Positions 23,180-33,600 of a stretch of DNA of 64,000 nt are shown one piece after another (positions within the stretch are counted from its first letter, which is position 1; every line of letters begins with the position of its first letter). A program made the position numbers and the translations under genes. The notes below the pieces were generated by a model that did not search any database, had not been told where the DNA came from, and saw only the letters and a program-made list of their open reading frames with translations. The stretch is from a virus: the IMG/VR virus record IMGVR_UViG_3300032180_000001, positions 62,001 through 126,000 of that record; one strand, 5' to 3'.

Positions 23180-23520
23180 TAGCTAATCACCCATCTTCCG
23201 TTTATTAGCTGACCATGATCACCGCAATGACAGAGCAGCGATGGTGAAAGTGTCAGTGGTTCCCAGGACAGTACCTGCCAGAACGGGCCTCCTAGAAGCT
23301 GTCGTTGCACCGGGCCGTCAAAGGTAATCGATCCTTCGCAGAATCCGTTCTTCTGGCAGAACTCGTTACCGTCATCCGGACGCAAATCATGTCCGACTAT
23401 TGCCCCCCATTTTTCTACATCCGGAAATTTCGCGTACTGCGGGTTCAGCTTCCGGTCCGGTCCCCATGAGGTAAAATGGAGCCAGTGGGCGCTGCCGAGA
23501 TCAAGCCGTGGGCTAGTCAT
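23179..23520 (-). CDS. Conserved phage protein, 113 aa
   Basis: ATG 23520 overlaps the upstream stop (ATGA). HWLHFTSWGPDRKLNPQYA, a Cys pair CQKNGFC, SWEPLTLSPSLLCHCGDHG and a final RWVIS. This LTLSPSLLC-CG-HG pattern is frequent in actinobacterial and phage proteins of about 100 aa. Four Cys and two His suggest metal binding. Function unknown; likely tail associated by location. Confidence 0.65.
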   Translation of the reverse strand: MTSPRLDLGSAHWLHFTSWGPDRKLNPQYAKFPDVEKWGAIVGHDLRPDDGNEFCQKNGFCEGSITFDGPVQRQLLGGPFWQVLSWEPLTLSPSLLCHCGDHGQLINGRWVIS

Positions 23521-26500
23521 AAGACGAGACGCTCCAAGAACCAACGATTCACAAAAGTTACACCGAGCGAGGGTGCCCCGGAGGGACTGTACGCGAACAA
23601 CAGGTTGTCGGTTTTGTTCTGTCCGCCATCCAGGTAGAAGGGACCACCACTGGGGATTGCCGAATCGAGTACGCTGACGGCCTGGCTCCTGTCCAGGTCG
23701 CTGCCCAGGATCCGGCCGAGGTCTCTGTCAGTTGACGGCTCGTCGATGTAGAAGTTGGTGTACACTCCGCCAGACGGGATATTAACGATAACGGTCTGTC
23801 CCTGAGTGTCGATAAACAGCACGTCAAGGAACTGATCTTCCAAATCAGTATCGGTGATGGACACCGTAAAGTATCCCGACGTGTTACTGAAATCGATATC
23901 CTTGACGGGCAGTGTCATCTCACCCATCATCACGATTCCATTCACGATATCAGTGGCTGGCGTAAAGGTACGATTAATCGTAGTCTGAAAAGGTGCCTTC
24001 GACTTCCCAAGGTACTCATACTGGTTGACAGTAATGGTCATTCGCCGTGATGCGGTGGGGTTGTCCCAGTTGTACGCTACGGCTATTACACTGTACGTAC
24101 CGTCGAATAGAGCATTCTGACCTGCTATGAGGGTCGGAACTTTATATTCAATGCCCGTGGGGAGGTCTGCAGTGTTCAAGATTGGCACACAGGGGTTAAG
24201 TGACGGCGGAGCATTATGCCCGGGTCGGTGTACGATGAGGGTGCCGAATGGTGCGAGTGGCGGAGTATGCGTCAGGGTGATAGAACCTTGCCCGCCGAGA
24301 CCGCCCGCGACGGCATTACCGGAAGAGTAATCCGCACCGCCTCCGCCACCGCCGGGTGCTGAACCAGATAGGCCCACTGTATTCGCGACGGTTGCGCCAT
24401 TCCCGCCCTTGCCACCACCTTTTACTGCGGGTGCGCCGGTTCCGCCTGACGCTCCGGCCGTCCCCGCAGTGCCTGTCGCTGCAGATCCGCCAGAGCCGCC
24501 GCCGCCACCACCATTCGTGCCGCCGAGGCCGCCCGCGCCGCCATCGTGATGTGTGGTGGCCGAGCTTCCGGTACCACCAAGACCACCCGTCGTGCTGTTC
24601 AGCAAAGTTGCCTTGCCGCCGTGCGCGGTCACCGTGACGCCAGCCGTGCCGGAGGCCCCAGTCCAGCCCGGATAGGTCCCGAAGGTAGTACTTCCGCCGT
24701 CTACCGGGCTCCCGGATGCCACCGTATAGGTGAGCACGATCTGCCCGGTACTACCATTCGCACCAGGGTTGTTCACGCCAGTGTTAGGATTGGTGTAACC
24801 GCCGCCCCCGCCTCCGCCAGGCGCCCCGCCAGCTGTCGGCCAGCCGGGCGAACTCGCGCCATTGCCGCCCGCACCGCCGCCAGTCACCGCAGTAGCGCCC
24901 GTGCCACCAGTCATGCCCGACGCGTTGTTACCGGTGTTCCCGCCGGCCGCGCTCCCGCCAGACCCGCCGCCGCCGCCGGCGCCGTAAGAGGGAGATGTTC
25001 CGCCGGCACCGCCGTCGTGATGCGTTGTGTTTGCGCTGCCTGTACCGCCCACGCCACCGAGAGTGCCGCCGGGCTTCTCGGTCAGTCCGCCGTTCGCGGT
25101 CACGGTCTGATGCGCGGTGGCGGGCGTATCGCCAGCGAACGTAGTGGTGCCGCCAACAGCGCCCTGGAAGCCAGCGAGACCCCAGTTACCACCCAGCCCG
25201 CCCACGCCAACGGTAAACGGATAAGAGGTTCCCGGTGTAACGGCTACGGCTGGTTCCGCCGCGTATTCTCCGCCTCCGCCGCCACCGCCGCCCGCCGCTC
25301 CGCCCGACCCGCCGCCCCAGCATTCAGCTTTAACCGCGGTCACCCCGGCGGGGCAGGTCCACGACCCGTTACCTGCCTGATTGAAGGTCACTACAACCGG
25401 GGCTGCACCGGACTGGCCGCCCGTCCCGCATGCGTAAGGCACCGGGGTACCCGCTGCGACGGTCAGCACCTGTGAGGCGTACTCGCCGCCGCCTCCACCG
25501 CCACCGAGACCTGCTGTTGACCTGGCACCGCCGGATCCGCCAGCGCCCACGCATTCAGCCGTTACCGATGTTACTCCGTTAGGCGGCCACCACAGGCCGG
25601 TGCTGCCGGTTAGCGTCTGGGTAATGACTGCCTGACTGGGCAGCTGGAACTGAGCCGAGAACGGGGTTCGGGCAGTACCGGGTACGCCCATAATATTGTA
25701 GTTAACACCGCGCACCGAGGCCGGAGTCGAGATCGACGGCGGATTGGCCACGATATTATCGAGCCAGGCGTTCATCAGTCGCCACTCGGACCAGCCGCCG
25801 CTAACCCGATGGTTGGAGATCACGAGTTTGTAGGCTGTTATCCCGTTATAATTGAATCCGGCAGTTCCCTGCGGAATAGCCGCAGTCAGCCGAGTCCATT
25901 TAGGAGCTTCTGAACTGACAGACCAGGGCGTTTTCTTTCCGGTGACGTGAAAGGACAGTGTATGGCCACTGTTGTCAGTGAGCGTCCAGTTTAGTGTTAC
26001 GTCAGAAGCGAACGGCACCCACGGCTTCCCGTGCGGCGCATCAAAACTCTGCCCGAACCAGACGGACAGCGCGGTCAGGCCAGCGATGCTCAGCGACAAC
26101 CCGGTTCTGGTATATACGGCGGTTACGTTCGCGTTCGCAGACGGCTGGGTGTACCGCGCTGAATGCGGTCCGACGACGAACTGCGTTGCCGACTGCGTCC
26201 AATTGGTACCGGAGACCGATGAGAAATTGTCGAGCGTGACGGCAGGCGGCGGAGCGGACTGGCCGGTCAGCGGGGAAGCAAAGTTAACGGTAGTCTGTCC
26301 TGCTGGATCGGTCCGCCCGTAGGGCAGCGCCTGGAAGCTCAGCGTGATCCCGGCGATGGGCGTAACTGCTTCCGGCGCGAATCCGTAACTGTTAACCGTC
26401 GGCAGCGCCCGGAAACAATCAAAAACCTGCGTGAGCCCGGTGCTCGCCGGAGTCCAGGATAGCGTCCAGGTTTGCGCGTCTACCGTCGCCATCAATAGTT

Positions 26501-26819
26501 CTTTTGCCGCAGCAAGAGTTACGTAATCAGGCGCACGGATAATAATCGGCAGCGTGATCGTCCGGTTGCTGGCCCGGTAACCGAAAGGACGCTCGCCATC
26601 CAGCAGCAGGCTCTGGACTAGGTCAGTAGTCGGCTGTGGTGTCCCCAGGTCATAGTTAGCAGGAGCGCCTACCGTTGTGCCCCCGCCGGCCGGATTGTAC
26701 AGCCGGAAGGTAGCACCAACACCATTGGCATTCATTAGCTCTGGTATGTCACTTTGAACAGGTGTATTCCCGCCAAGCAACTCAAACAAATCAGCAATTA
26801 CAAGCGAGTCACTTGACAT
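23517..26819 (-). CDS. Large distal-tail (Dit-like) minor tail protein
   Basis: 1100 aa. Residues 1-185 (LVQSLLLDGERPFGYRASNR, LPIIIRAPDY, LAAAKELLMATVD, GITLSFQALPYGR) resemble the Dit/gp17-like domain that rings the tail tip. Residues ~190-370 form a beta-sandwich like a carbohydrate-binding module (FDAPHGKPWVPFASD, WRLMNAWLDNI). Residues ~410-850 are two or three Gly-rich modules, each starting with a WTCPAGVT-type strand. The end (PLPVKDIDFSNTSGYFTV) is again beta. Its 5' end may be a surrogate: a related N-terminus is left beyond the HNH gene at 27624. Confidence 0.75.
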   Translation of the reverse strand: MSSDSLVIADLFELLGGNTPVQSDIPELMNANGVGATFRLYNPAGGGTTVGAPANYDLGTPQPTTDLVQSLLLDGERPFGYRASNRTITLPIIIRAPDYVTLAAAKELLMATVDAQTWTLSWTPASTGLTQVFDCFRALPTVNSYGFAPEAVTPIAGITLSFQALPYGRTDPAGQTTVNFASPLTGQSAPPPAVTLDNFSSVSGTNWTQSATQFVVGPHSARYTQPSANANVTAVYTRTGLSLSIAGLTALSVWFGQSFDAPHGKPWVPFASDVTLNWTLTDNSGHTLSFHVTGKKTPWSVSSEAPKWTRLTAAIPQGTAGFNYNGITAYKLVISNHRVSGGWSEWRLMNAWLDNIVANPPSISTPASVRGVNYNIMGVPGTARTPFSAQFQLPSQAVITQTLTGSTGLWWPPNGVTSVTAECVGAGGSGGARSTAGLGGGGGGGEYASQVLTVAAGTPVPYACGTGGQSGAAPVVVTFNQAGNGSWTCPAGVTAVKAECWGGGSGGAAGGGGGGGGEYAAEPAVAVTPGTSYPFTVGVGGLGGNWGLAGFQGAVGGTTTFAGDTPATAHQTVTANGGLTEKPGGTLGGVGGTGSANTTHHDGGAGGTSPSYGAGGGGGSGGSAAGGNTGNNASGMTGGTGATAVTGGGAGGNGASSPGWPTAGGAPGGGGGGGYTNPNTGVNNPGANGSTGQIVLTYTVASGSPVDGGSTTFGTYPGWTGASGTAGVTVTAHGGKATLLNSTTGGLGGTGSSATTHHDGGAGGLGGTNGGGGGGSGGSAATGTAGTAGASGGTGAPAVKGGGKGGNGATVANTVGLSGSAPGGGGGGADYSSGNAVAGGLGGQGSITLTHTPPLAPFGTLIVHRPGHNAPPSLNPCVPILNTADLPTGIEYKVPTLIAGQNALFDGTYSVIAVAYNWDNPTASRRMTITVNQYEYLGKSKAPFQTTINRTFTPATDIVNGIVMMGEMTLPVKDIDFSNTSGYFTVSITDTDLEDQFLDVLFIDTQGQTVIVNIPSGGVYTNFYIDEPSTDRDLGRILGSDLDRSQAVSVLDSAIPSGGPFYLDGGQNKTDNLLFAYSPSGAPSLGVTFVNRWFLERLVL

Positions 26820-26841
26820 CGCAACCAGCTCCTAGCATCAT
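26813..26841 (+). promoter_or_regulatory. Promoter of leaderless HNH gene
   Basis: TTGACA (26813-26818), 17 nt, CATCAT (26836-26841), then 6 bases to the ATG at 26848. The -35 box overlaps the first codons of the divergent tail gene (ATG 26819, minus strand), so the two starts share DNA. Confidence 0.55.
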
Positions 26842-26847
26842 GGAATC

Positions 26848-27594
26848 ATGAGTGAATCGAAGGAGCGCTGGCTCCCTGTTCCAAGGTACGAAGGCCTGTA
26901 TGAGGTATCCGATCTCGGCCAAGTTCGCAGTCTTGATCGTTACATACGAGGAAAGTACGGATCTCGTTTCCTTCGCGGACGAGTTCTTCACCCAGGTTCC
27001 CCTCGAAATGCGCGTCGAACTGTATCGCTGTGCCGCGATGGTGAACGTGAGACTCGTCTCGTAGGTAATCTGGTCCTGGAGGCATTCGTCAGCCCGCGCC
27101 CCGTAGGACAGGTAATACGCCATGGCCGGGCTGGAGGCGGTGCGCTTAATGACAGCCTGGATAATCTTGAATGGGGTACCCCAGAAGAGAACATGGGAGC
27201 GGACTGCCTTCGTGACGGCACAGATCGCAGGGGTGAAAAATGTGGAATGGCAAAGCTGACTGCAGCTATCGTCACGGAGATGCGCATCAGGTACCTGGCT
27301 GGAGAAACAGTAACTTCTCTCGCAGCAGAATTCGGAGTTAGCGAATCGACGGCAAGTAATGCGATAACCGGAAAGAGATGGAGCTGGCTGCCCGGTGCTG
27401 TGCCGATTGACAATAAACGTCGTGGAAAACAAGGAGAAAATCATCACGCTGCAAAGCTTACGGCCGAGATAGTCCGGGAATGCAGAATTCGTTACGCAGC
27501 AGGCGAAACTACATACGCACTTGCCGAAGAGTTCGGAGTAAAACAGCCAACCATGCAAAAGGCCATCTCGGGTAAAACCTGGAAGAACATTTAG
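26848..27594 (+). CDS. NUMOD4-HNH homing endonuclease with two HTH modules
   Basis: 248 aa. NUMOD4 at the start (ERWLPVPRYEGLYEVSDLGQ VRSL), then a degenerate HNH_3 core (VGNLVLEAFVSP, RHGRAGGGALNDSLDNLEWGTPEEN). Two tandem HTH units follow: KLTAAIVTEMRIRYLAGE-VTSLAAEFGVS and KLTAEIVRECRIRYAAGE-TYALAEEFGVK. It lies antisense between the tape measure and distal tail genes. At its far end the sequence MTADSLVIAG persists on the minus strand. Confidence 0.88.
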   Translation: MSESKERWLPVPRYEGLYEVSDLGQVRSLDRYIRGKYGSRFLRGRVLHPGSPRNARRTVSLCRDGERETRLVGNLVLEAFVSPRPVGQVIRHGRAGGGALNDSLDNLEWGTPEENMGADCLRDGTDRRGEKCGMAKLTAAIVTEMRIRYLAGETVTSLAAEFGVSESTASNAITGKRWSWLPGAVPIDNKRRGKQGENHHAAKLTAEIVRECRIRYAAGETTYALAEEFGVKQPTMQKAISGKTWKNI

Positions 27595-27624
27595 CCCCGC
27601 GATCACCAAACTGTCCGCAGTCAT
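27595..27624 (-). pseudogene. Remnant 5' end of the distal tail gene
   Basis: Four bases after the tape measure stop, an ATG at 27624 with GGCGGGTGG upstream encodes MTADSLVIAG, closely like the MSSDSLVIAD that starts the distal tail protein at 26819. The frame then runs into the antisense HNH gene. It is most simply the original gene start, stranded by the insertion. Confidence 0.6.
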
Positions 27625-27628
27625 TTAA

Positions 27629-30600
27629 TTACCACCCGCCATAATTTCCGCGGCTTGCCGCCCGATGTGCCGATCCGGTGAGCGCTTGGCTGAAGGCCGG
27701 TCCCTGCCGGTTGACCGCCGCCGTGTTCGCGTCCATCGACGCCCGCAGGGCACGCATCTCGTTGAGACTTTCCCGCTCGTAGGCAGTCATTCCGTCAGGA
27801 GAAACCGGCCGCGACGATCTGCTGTCACCGTGCCCTCGTGGCGAGATCCAGCCGCTGCGGCTCGGGGTGAGCATTTCCGGAGCGCCGGTCTGGTTGTTGA
27901 TCAGGTTCAGGCCTGGCTGGACGAGACCGCCCTGGTCGAAACGACGGCCGTGCTCGTCTATCCCGTGAATGCCGGTTGCCTTGCCTGCCAGCTTCAGCGC
28001 CTTCGTCTGTCCCTTGTCCATGAGGAACTGCTGCACGGCAAGCTGAGCGGCATCGTAGTTAGCTTGCATGCCCGCGTACAGCCCGCCATTCTGAGTCGCG
28101 GACTTGCCCACCCAGGAGGCGGGGTTGAAGACGTTCGCCACCATCAGGTCGCCGAGTTCCGGCTGCATCGCCCAGCCGAGCGGCGTAACCGAGCCCGGTC
28201 CGGAGATCAGGTATTTTAGCATCGGGTTGGTGGTCAGCGCCCGGACGAGCTGCAGCACGGGCGTGTTCGCCGTCGGCAGCTGCAACCCAGCACCGCCGGG
28301 CAGGGCACCGAGCTTCTGCTCCAGCCCCCGCAGGACCCCTTGGTCACCGGTCACCCTGTTTCCGGCATTGAGGTAGGCCCGGAGCGCCCGCTGGTAATGC
28401 CAGTTGTCGGTTTTCCACTTTTTCGAACCCTTTCTGTCATGCCCCAGGATCCGCTGGTCTGTTTCTGCCACACCGTAAGCGATGTTCGCTGCCTTCTCCG
28501 CGGCGGCGATCTTCTTCTCTTCTGAGGAGATCTGCCGGACCAGAGCGGCCCGCTCCTGCTCGGGAATGGCGGCGAGAACCGCCTCACGGTGCTTAATCGC
28601 CAGCTGGTCTTTCCCGATCGCGAATTCGGCACCCTTGTAAAGCTTGCTGTCCCGGAAGTACCCGGCGTCGTCGTGGTGCTTGCTGTCGTTGGCCATCCCG
28701 GCGGCGGCTTTCGCTGCGGCTGCCTGATCGCGAGTCAGTTTCGCCAGCAGTCCCCGCAGGTACCTGTCGTTGCCCGGGTTCTGCTGGTACTGCGCCACCT
28801 GTTTCGCCGCAGCATTGTAAGCAGCCTGGTCGCCCTTCTCAACCTGCCCGGCATGGAACAGCGCGGCCTGCGCCTTCTGGTAATTTTTCAGCTCGAGACG
28901 GTAAGCCGGGCTGGTCTTGCTGCCCTTGAACCGAGATAGGGTGCCGCCGAGCGACTCCACATTAGCCAGCGCCGCCGCAACGGCGTCTTTTGCATGCGTC
29001 AGGGCCAGGTCGTCGCGCTGGACGGTCTGCTGCGCCTTCTGCAACGGAGTTAGCGCCATCCACGCCTTGTATGCCTTGATGTTCGCCTGCTCGGTCGCGG
29101 CGGCAAACAGCGCGTTCTGCGCCTTGACGCTGTCAGCGGAGTACGCGCCGGTCAGCCCGTGCGCCAAGTCGTAATTCATCTTATTGCCGTAGCGAGTCTC
29201 GGCGCGCTGGTCAGCTGCCAGCGCGGCTTCCATCCCGGCTAGGGTCTGCTTCGGGGTTTTCGGCTTCGGTTTCTGGCCTGGTTTTCTGTTCCGCTGATGC
29301 CCCCCGTGGCCGCCGCTCATGCCGGGGATGCCCAGCCGCTCGCCAACCGTGAGAAGGTTCGGGTTCCCGCCAATCACCGAGCGGTTGGCGTCCCAGATCT
29401 CCGCCCAGTCACCCGCGTTACCGAGGAACCGCGCCGCGATGCCAGAGAGCGTGTCACCCGCCTTCACGTTATAGACTAGGCCACCCTTACTCTTCATGAA
29501 ACTAGCCGCGAGTGATAGTCCGGTAGAGTGCACGTCATTAATGCCATACCGTTCGACACCCTTACCCCAAAGATTAGCTGCCTCTAGTACTGACGTTGTT
29601 GATTTCATCTGACTGATAACTCCCTGATCGCCAGATGAATTGACGAATTCTATAATGGCGGGAAGCTGCGTTTTCATTCCGCCCTTAAAGGCAGCATCAG
29701 AGATAGTACCCGCCGGCGTCCAGCCAATGAGCCCTCGTCCGCCAGTGCCAGCAGCAAACGGGTTCCAGTTCGACTCTCCCCAAATTGATGCCGTAGCGCC
29801 AGCAGCAGCGAACTTTTGTCCGCCGAACAAATTTGTCAGCAGATAGTTATACAGCTCCCTGCCGTTAGCCATTTCCGAGCCAGTAGCACCGCCCGCCGGG
29901 CCGGTCCCAACTCCGCCTGCCAGCGCCGACGCTCCGGCCTTCGCGATGTGCGCAACCGCCTCTTGCGCTAGCTTGGGCGGCATGCCGCTCAGAATCCCGG
30001 CCAGGTTGCGCGTGCCGGTACCTTTCGCCGGATTACCGGTACCTTTCAGCAGGTCAACGACGGCCTTCGCGTTTCCGGCACTCGTTTGCAGCAGCAGATC
30101 GGTACCGACAGCGGAGAGCTTGCCCAGCGCGGAGGGATCCGGCCCGGTCGGAACGGTACTCACGCCGCCGCTGGCCGCGACGGACCCGCCCATGTTCGTT
30201 GGAGTCTGCTTCGTGCCCAGGCTCTTTAGAAATGACCAGAACTCTGCGCCCCCTGCGGTCAGTCCGCCGCCCTGGGTCAGCGGATGGGTGCCGGAAGGAT
30301 CAGCAAAGCCAGTTTCTATCGAGCTGCCATTCATCACGCCGATAACCTGACCGGCAGTGAGGCTTCCGCCTACTTTGAGACCGGGTACCAGCGGAACACC
30401 TTCAGCAAGATAAACAACACTGCCAGCCTTAGGACCGTCATTCAGACGGTAGGTGAAGAAGGTGCCCGGACTTGGTCCAGCGGGCGGACCCCAGCCGCCT
30501 TCTGATGTGCGGAGAATAGTTCCGTTACCAATAGCGAGCACCGGACCTGCACCGGTGAAGTCGACTCCTTGGTCAATCCTTGAACTTCCGGCACTTGAGG

Positions 30601-33600
30601 GAATCGGGTTAACATAGCCACCACCGACCACACCGCCCTTGGCGAACCCCGGAACGCCCATCGCCTTCAGCGCGCTTGCGTGCTTCCGGACGGTCATCTT
30701 GTCAACGACGGCTTCGCCGGGCTCGAGAAGCGCGGGTACGGAGTCGCCGCCGCCGAAGCCGTCGAGTCGGCCACCGCGGGCCATCGTAGCAATCTTCGGG
30801 ATGCTGCCCGAGACGCTTGCCCACGAGCCAATCGAGTTGATGCCAGTCACCAGGTTGTTCAGCCCGCCGATCGACGTGTTAACGGGAGGCTTGATGACAC
30901 TGGTCAGGCGCCCCCAGGCCCCGCCGACGTTGCTGACTCCGGTGGCGAATGCCTGCGGCACCTGGCTCGTGTAGATGGTGGTCATGGTGCTCAGGAACGG
31001 GCTCTTCTGCCAGGCGAGGTGACCGGTCATGATGCCGCGCACCGGCGTGTCGTACTGCGTCGAAGACGTTTTCGCTGATGCGTTGTAGACGCCCGGTATC
31101 GCCTGGGTGTACAGGTTGCTGATACCGGTGCCGAAGGTGCCCTGCTGCCAGTTCAGGTGCTGAGCCATCGTTGTGCGGACCGGCTTGTCATACCTGGACG
31201 AGGCAGCCTGCGCGCTGTTGTCGTAGACCGCTGGCAGCGCCTTGGTGTAGAGCTTGTCCATAGCGGTGCCGAACGTATTCTGCTGCCAGCCGAGATGACC
31301 GGTCAGCGTCTTCTGCACTGGCTTGGCAAACTTATCGCGAGTGCTTGCGGCTGACTTGTCGAGGCTGGCGGGGAGATCCTTGGTGAACACCCTGCTCAGT
31401 CCGTTACTGAACTGTCCCCTGACAAAACCTAGCGCGTCATTCAGGTTCTTTTTCACGGACTTGCCGAGCTTGCCCGTGCCCCCGTCACCGAGTTCGGCAT
31501 GCTTAGCGCTACCACCACCGGTGCTTGTCAGCGTAATTGCATGCGCGGGATGACCCGCTCCGCCGCCACCAACCGATCCGCCGGTCGCATACTTGTTGAG
31601 CCCGTCCAGGAATCCCGGTCCGTACATCTTCTTCAGGTGCGCGGCAGCGGTCTTGGTGAGCACGAACTCGCCGGGGGTGAGCATGGCCGGAACGGTATCA
31701 CCGTGTCCGGTGCCGCCGATGTGACCGCCCTTAGCGTGACCCGGCAGGCCGTACATCAACGCATTGAGTCCCGCCGCGCCAAGCTTTCCGAGGTGCATGG
31801 TATCCGGAACGAGGGTGATCGGGATCCTGAGGGGAGGTGGCTGCTGCACCGTTGGCTTGATGGGCGGCGGCTGCTGCACCTGCGGCTTGATCAGCGTTGA
31901 GTTGATAATGGCGATTTGGTTACTGTTCAACCCGAGATGATGTAGTAGGGCATCAACTTGTCCGGGATCACTGCCAGGCTTGATCTTCAGCTTATTAACG
32001 TCCGCTATCTGCGTGGAATTCAGCCCGATAAGTCCCAGCATTTTGTTCACGTCACGCGGATCACTGCCGGGGTGAATCTTCAGCGCGTTTACTTCGTTGA
32101 TCTTATGCTGGTTCAACTTGAGCCCTTGCAGAAGACCGGTAAGTCCCGCCCGCGCAATAGCCGAGCTGAGCTTGACAGATGGCGGAACCGCATGAATCTT
32201 TCCGGTAAGATCCTTTACACTGGCTGTGGCTTGATTAATCGGGACGTGCGCGTCTGTCAGGATTTTGATGAGCTTTCGCTGATTAGTGCCAATCGCGGTC
32301 TTGTTGTTACTAGCAACAGCCTGCGTCAGGTTATCAATGACAGCTTTCGCCTTTGGCGTCGTGGCGACCATGTCCTTGGTGTACTCAACCGCCTGTGCTT
32401 GAGAATGCTGCTGGTCCTGGATGACACCTGTGTACTTAGAAACCGACGCGGTCGCCTGCGCCTGAGTAGAAAGCCCGTCCTTCACGAGTGAATTGGCCAG
32501 CGCTGTCCGGTCAGCAACTAGCTTCTGTGCGGAAGCGTTGTTGTTCAGGTCCCGCGTGTAGGTGACAAGCGCCCTGCCGATGTCCGGTGGCGTGCCCGTC
32601 GTGCCCGGCTTGGTGATGTCGGCGTACCCCGCAGCAAGATTGACCGGACTCCTGCCCCCGCCCGGTGGCGTGCTGTACATGTCCCCCTTCGGACCTCGTG
32701 CGGGGACATAACCCGCCGGTGATGTGAATCCAGGATGAGGAGGCTGATCAACCGCAGGACGGCCCCGGCTGTCAGTCGGCGGAACATAACCGCCTCGGGT
32801 CACGTGCCCCGGCTGATTAGGCTTCGGTGGCGCTGGCTTGGGCGTCGTCGCAGTAGTGATTGTTGCTGCAGCCGTTGTCGCCGCTCCCGTCGTTATCCCC
32901 GCCGCAGTTGTCGCCGCCCCCGTTGTCGTGCCCGCTGCAGTCGTTGCTGCTCCCGTAAGTGCCGCTCCTGCCTTATTCGCCGCCGTATTTACCGCAGATA
33001 CTCCGGCATTGTTCAGCCTGTTCTGAGCATTTTGGGCAGCAGCCTGAGCGTTCGCGGCAGCAAGAAGCTGCGCCTGGGTAGCCTTGTGCTGGCCGTACAC
33101 CTTGTTCAGGTTCGTCATCTGAGCGACAGCCCCGGCCTGAGCATTATTCAGGGTCTTGTGTGCGGCGGCGAGCTGCGCGGAGGTAGCCGTACCGCTGGCC
33201 AGAAGTTTGTTCAGGTTCAGCTGGGCCGCAGCCGCCGACGCGTTGGCTCCCGTCAGGCCGCTCTGTGCTGCTTTTTTCTGCGCTGTTGTTGCCGGTCCCT
33301 GTGCCATCAAAGCGGTCAGCTTGTTCGTCGCCGCAGTTAGCTTGTTCTGCGCGTAAATCCCCGCGAGGATGGAGGCCCCGGTGACCAGTGGAGTGCCGCT
33401 CGCGCCCGTAGCCGCAGGAGAGACTGCCTTCGCCGCCTTCGCAGGAGAGACGCCCGCTTTTTTCTGCGCTGCCGCGATTGAAGCAGGTGTAGCACTGTAC
33501 GTCCCCGCCGGAACTGTAACTCCCGGCGCACCGAACTGATCGAAAACCGAACCGCCAGCTGCGAACTTATTCATTTTATGCAGGACGTCCGGCCCAAATT

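Noticed and set aside
26809-27624. A 271-codon minus-strand frame between tape measure and distal tail genes
   Set aside because: Apart from its first ten codons it is antisense to the HNH gene and has no protein-like pattern; only the start is kept as a remnant.
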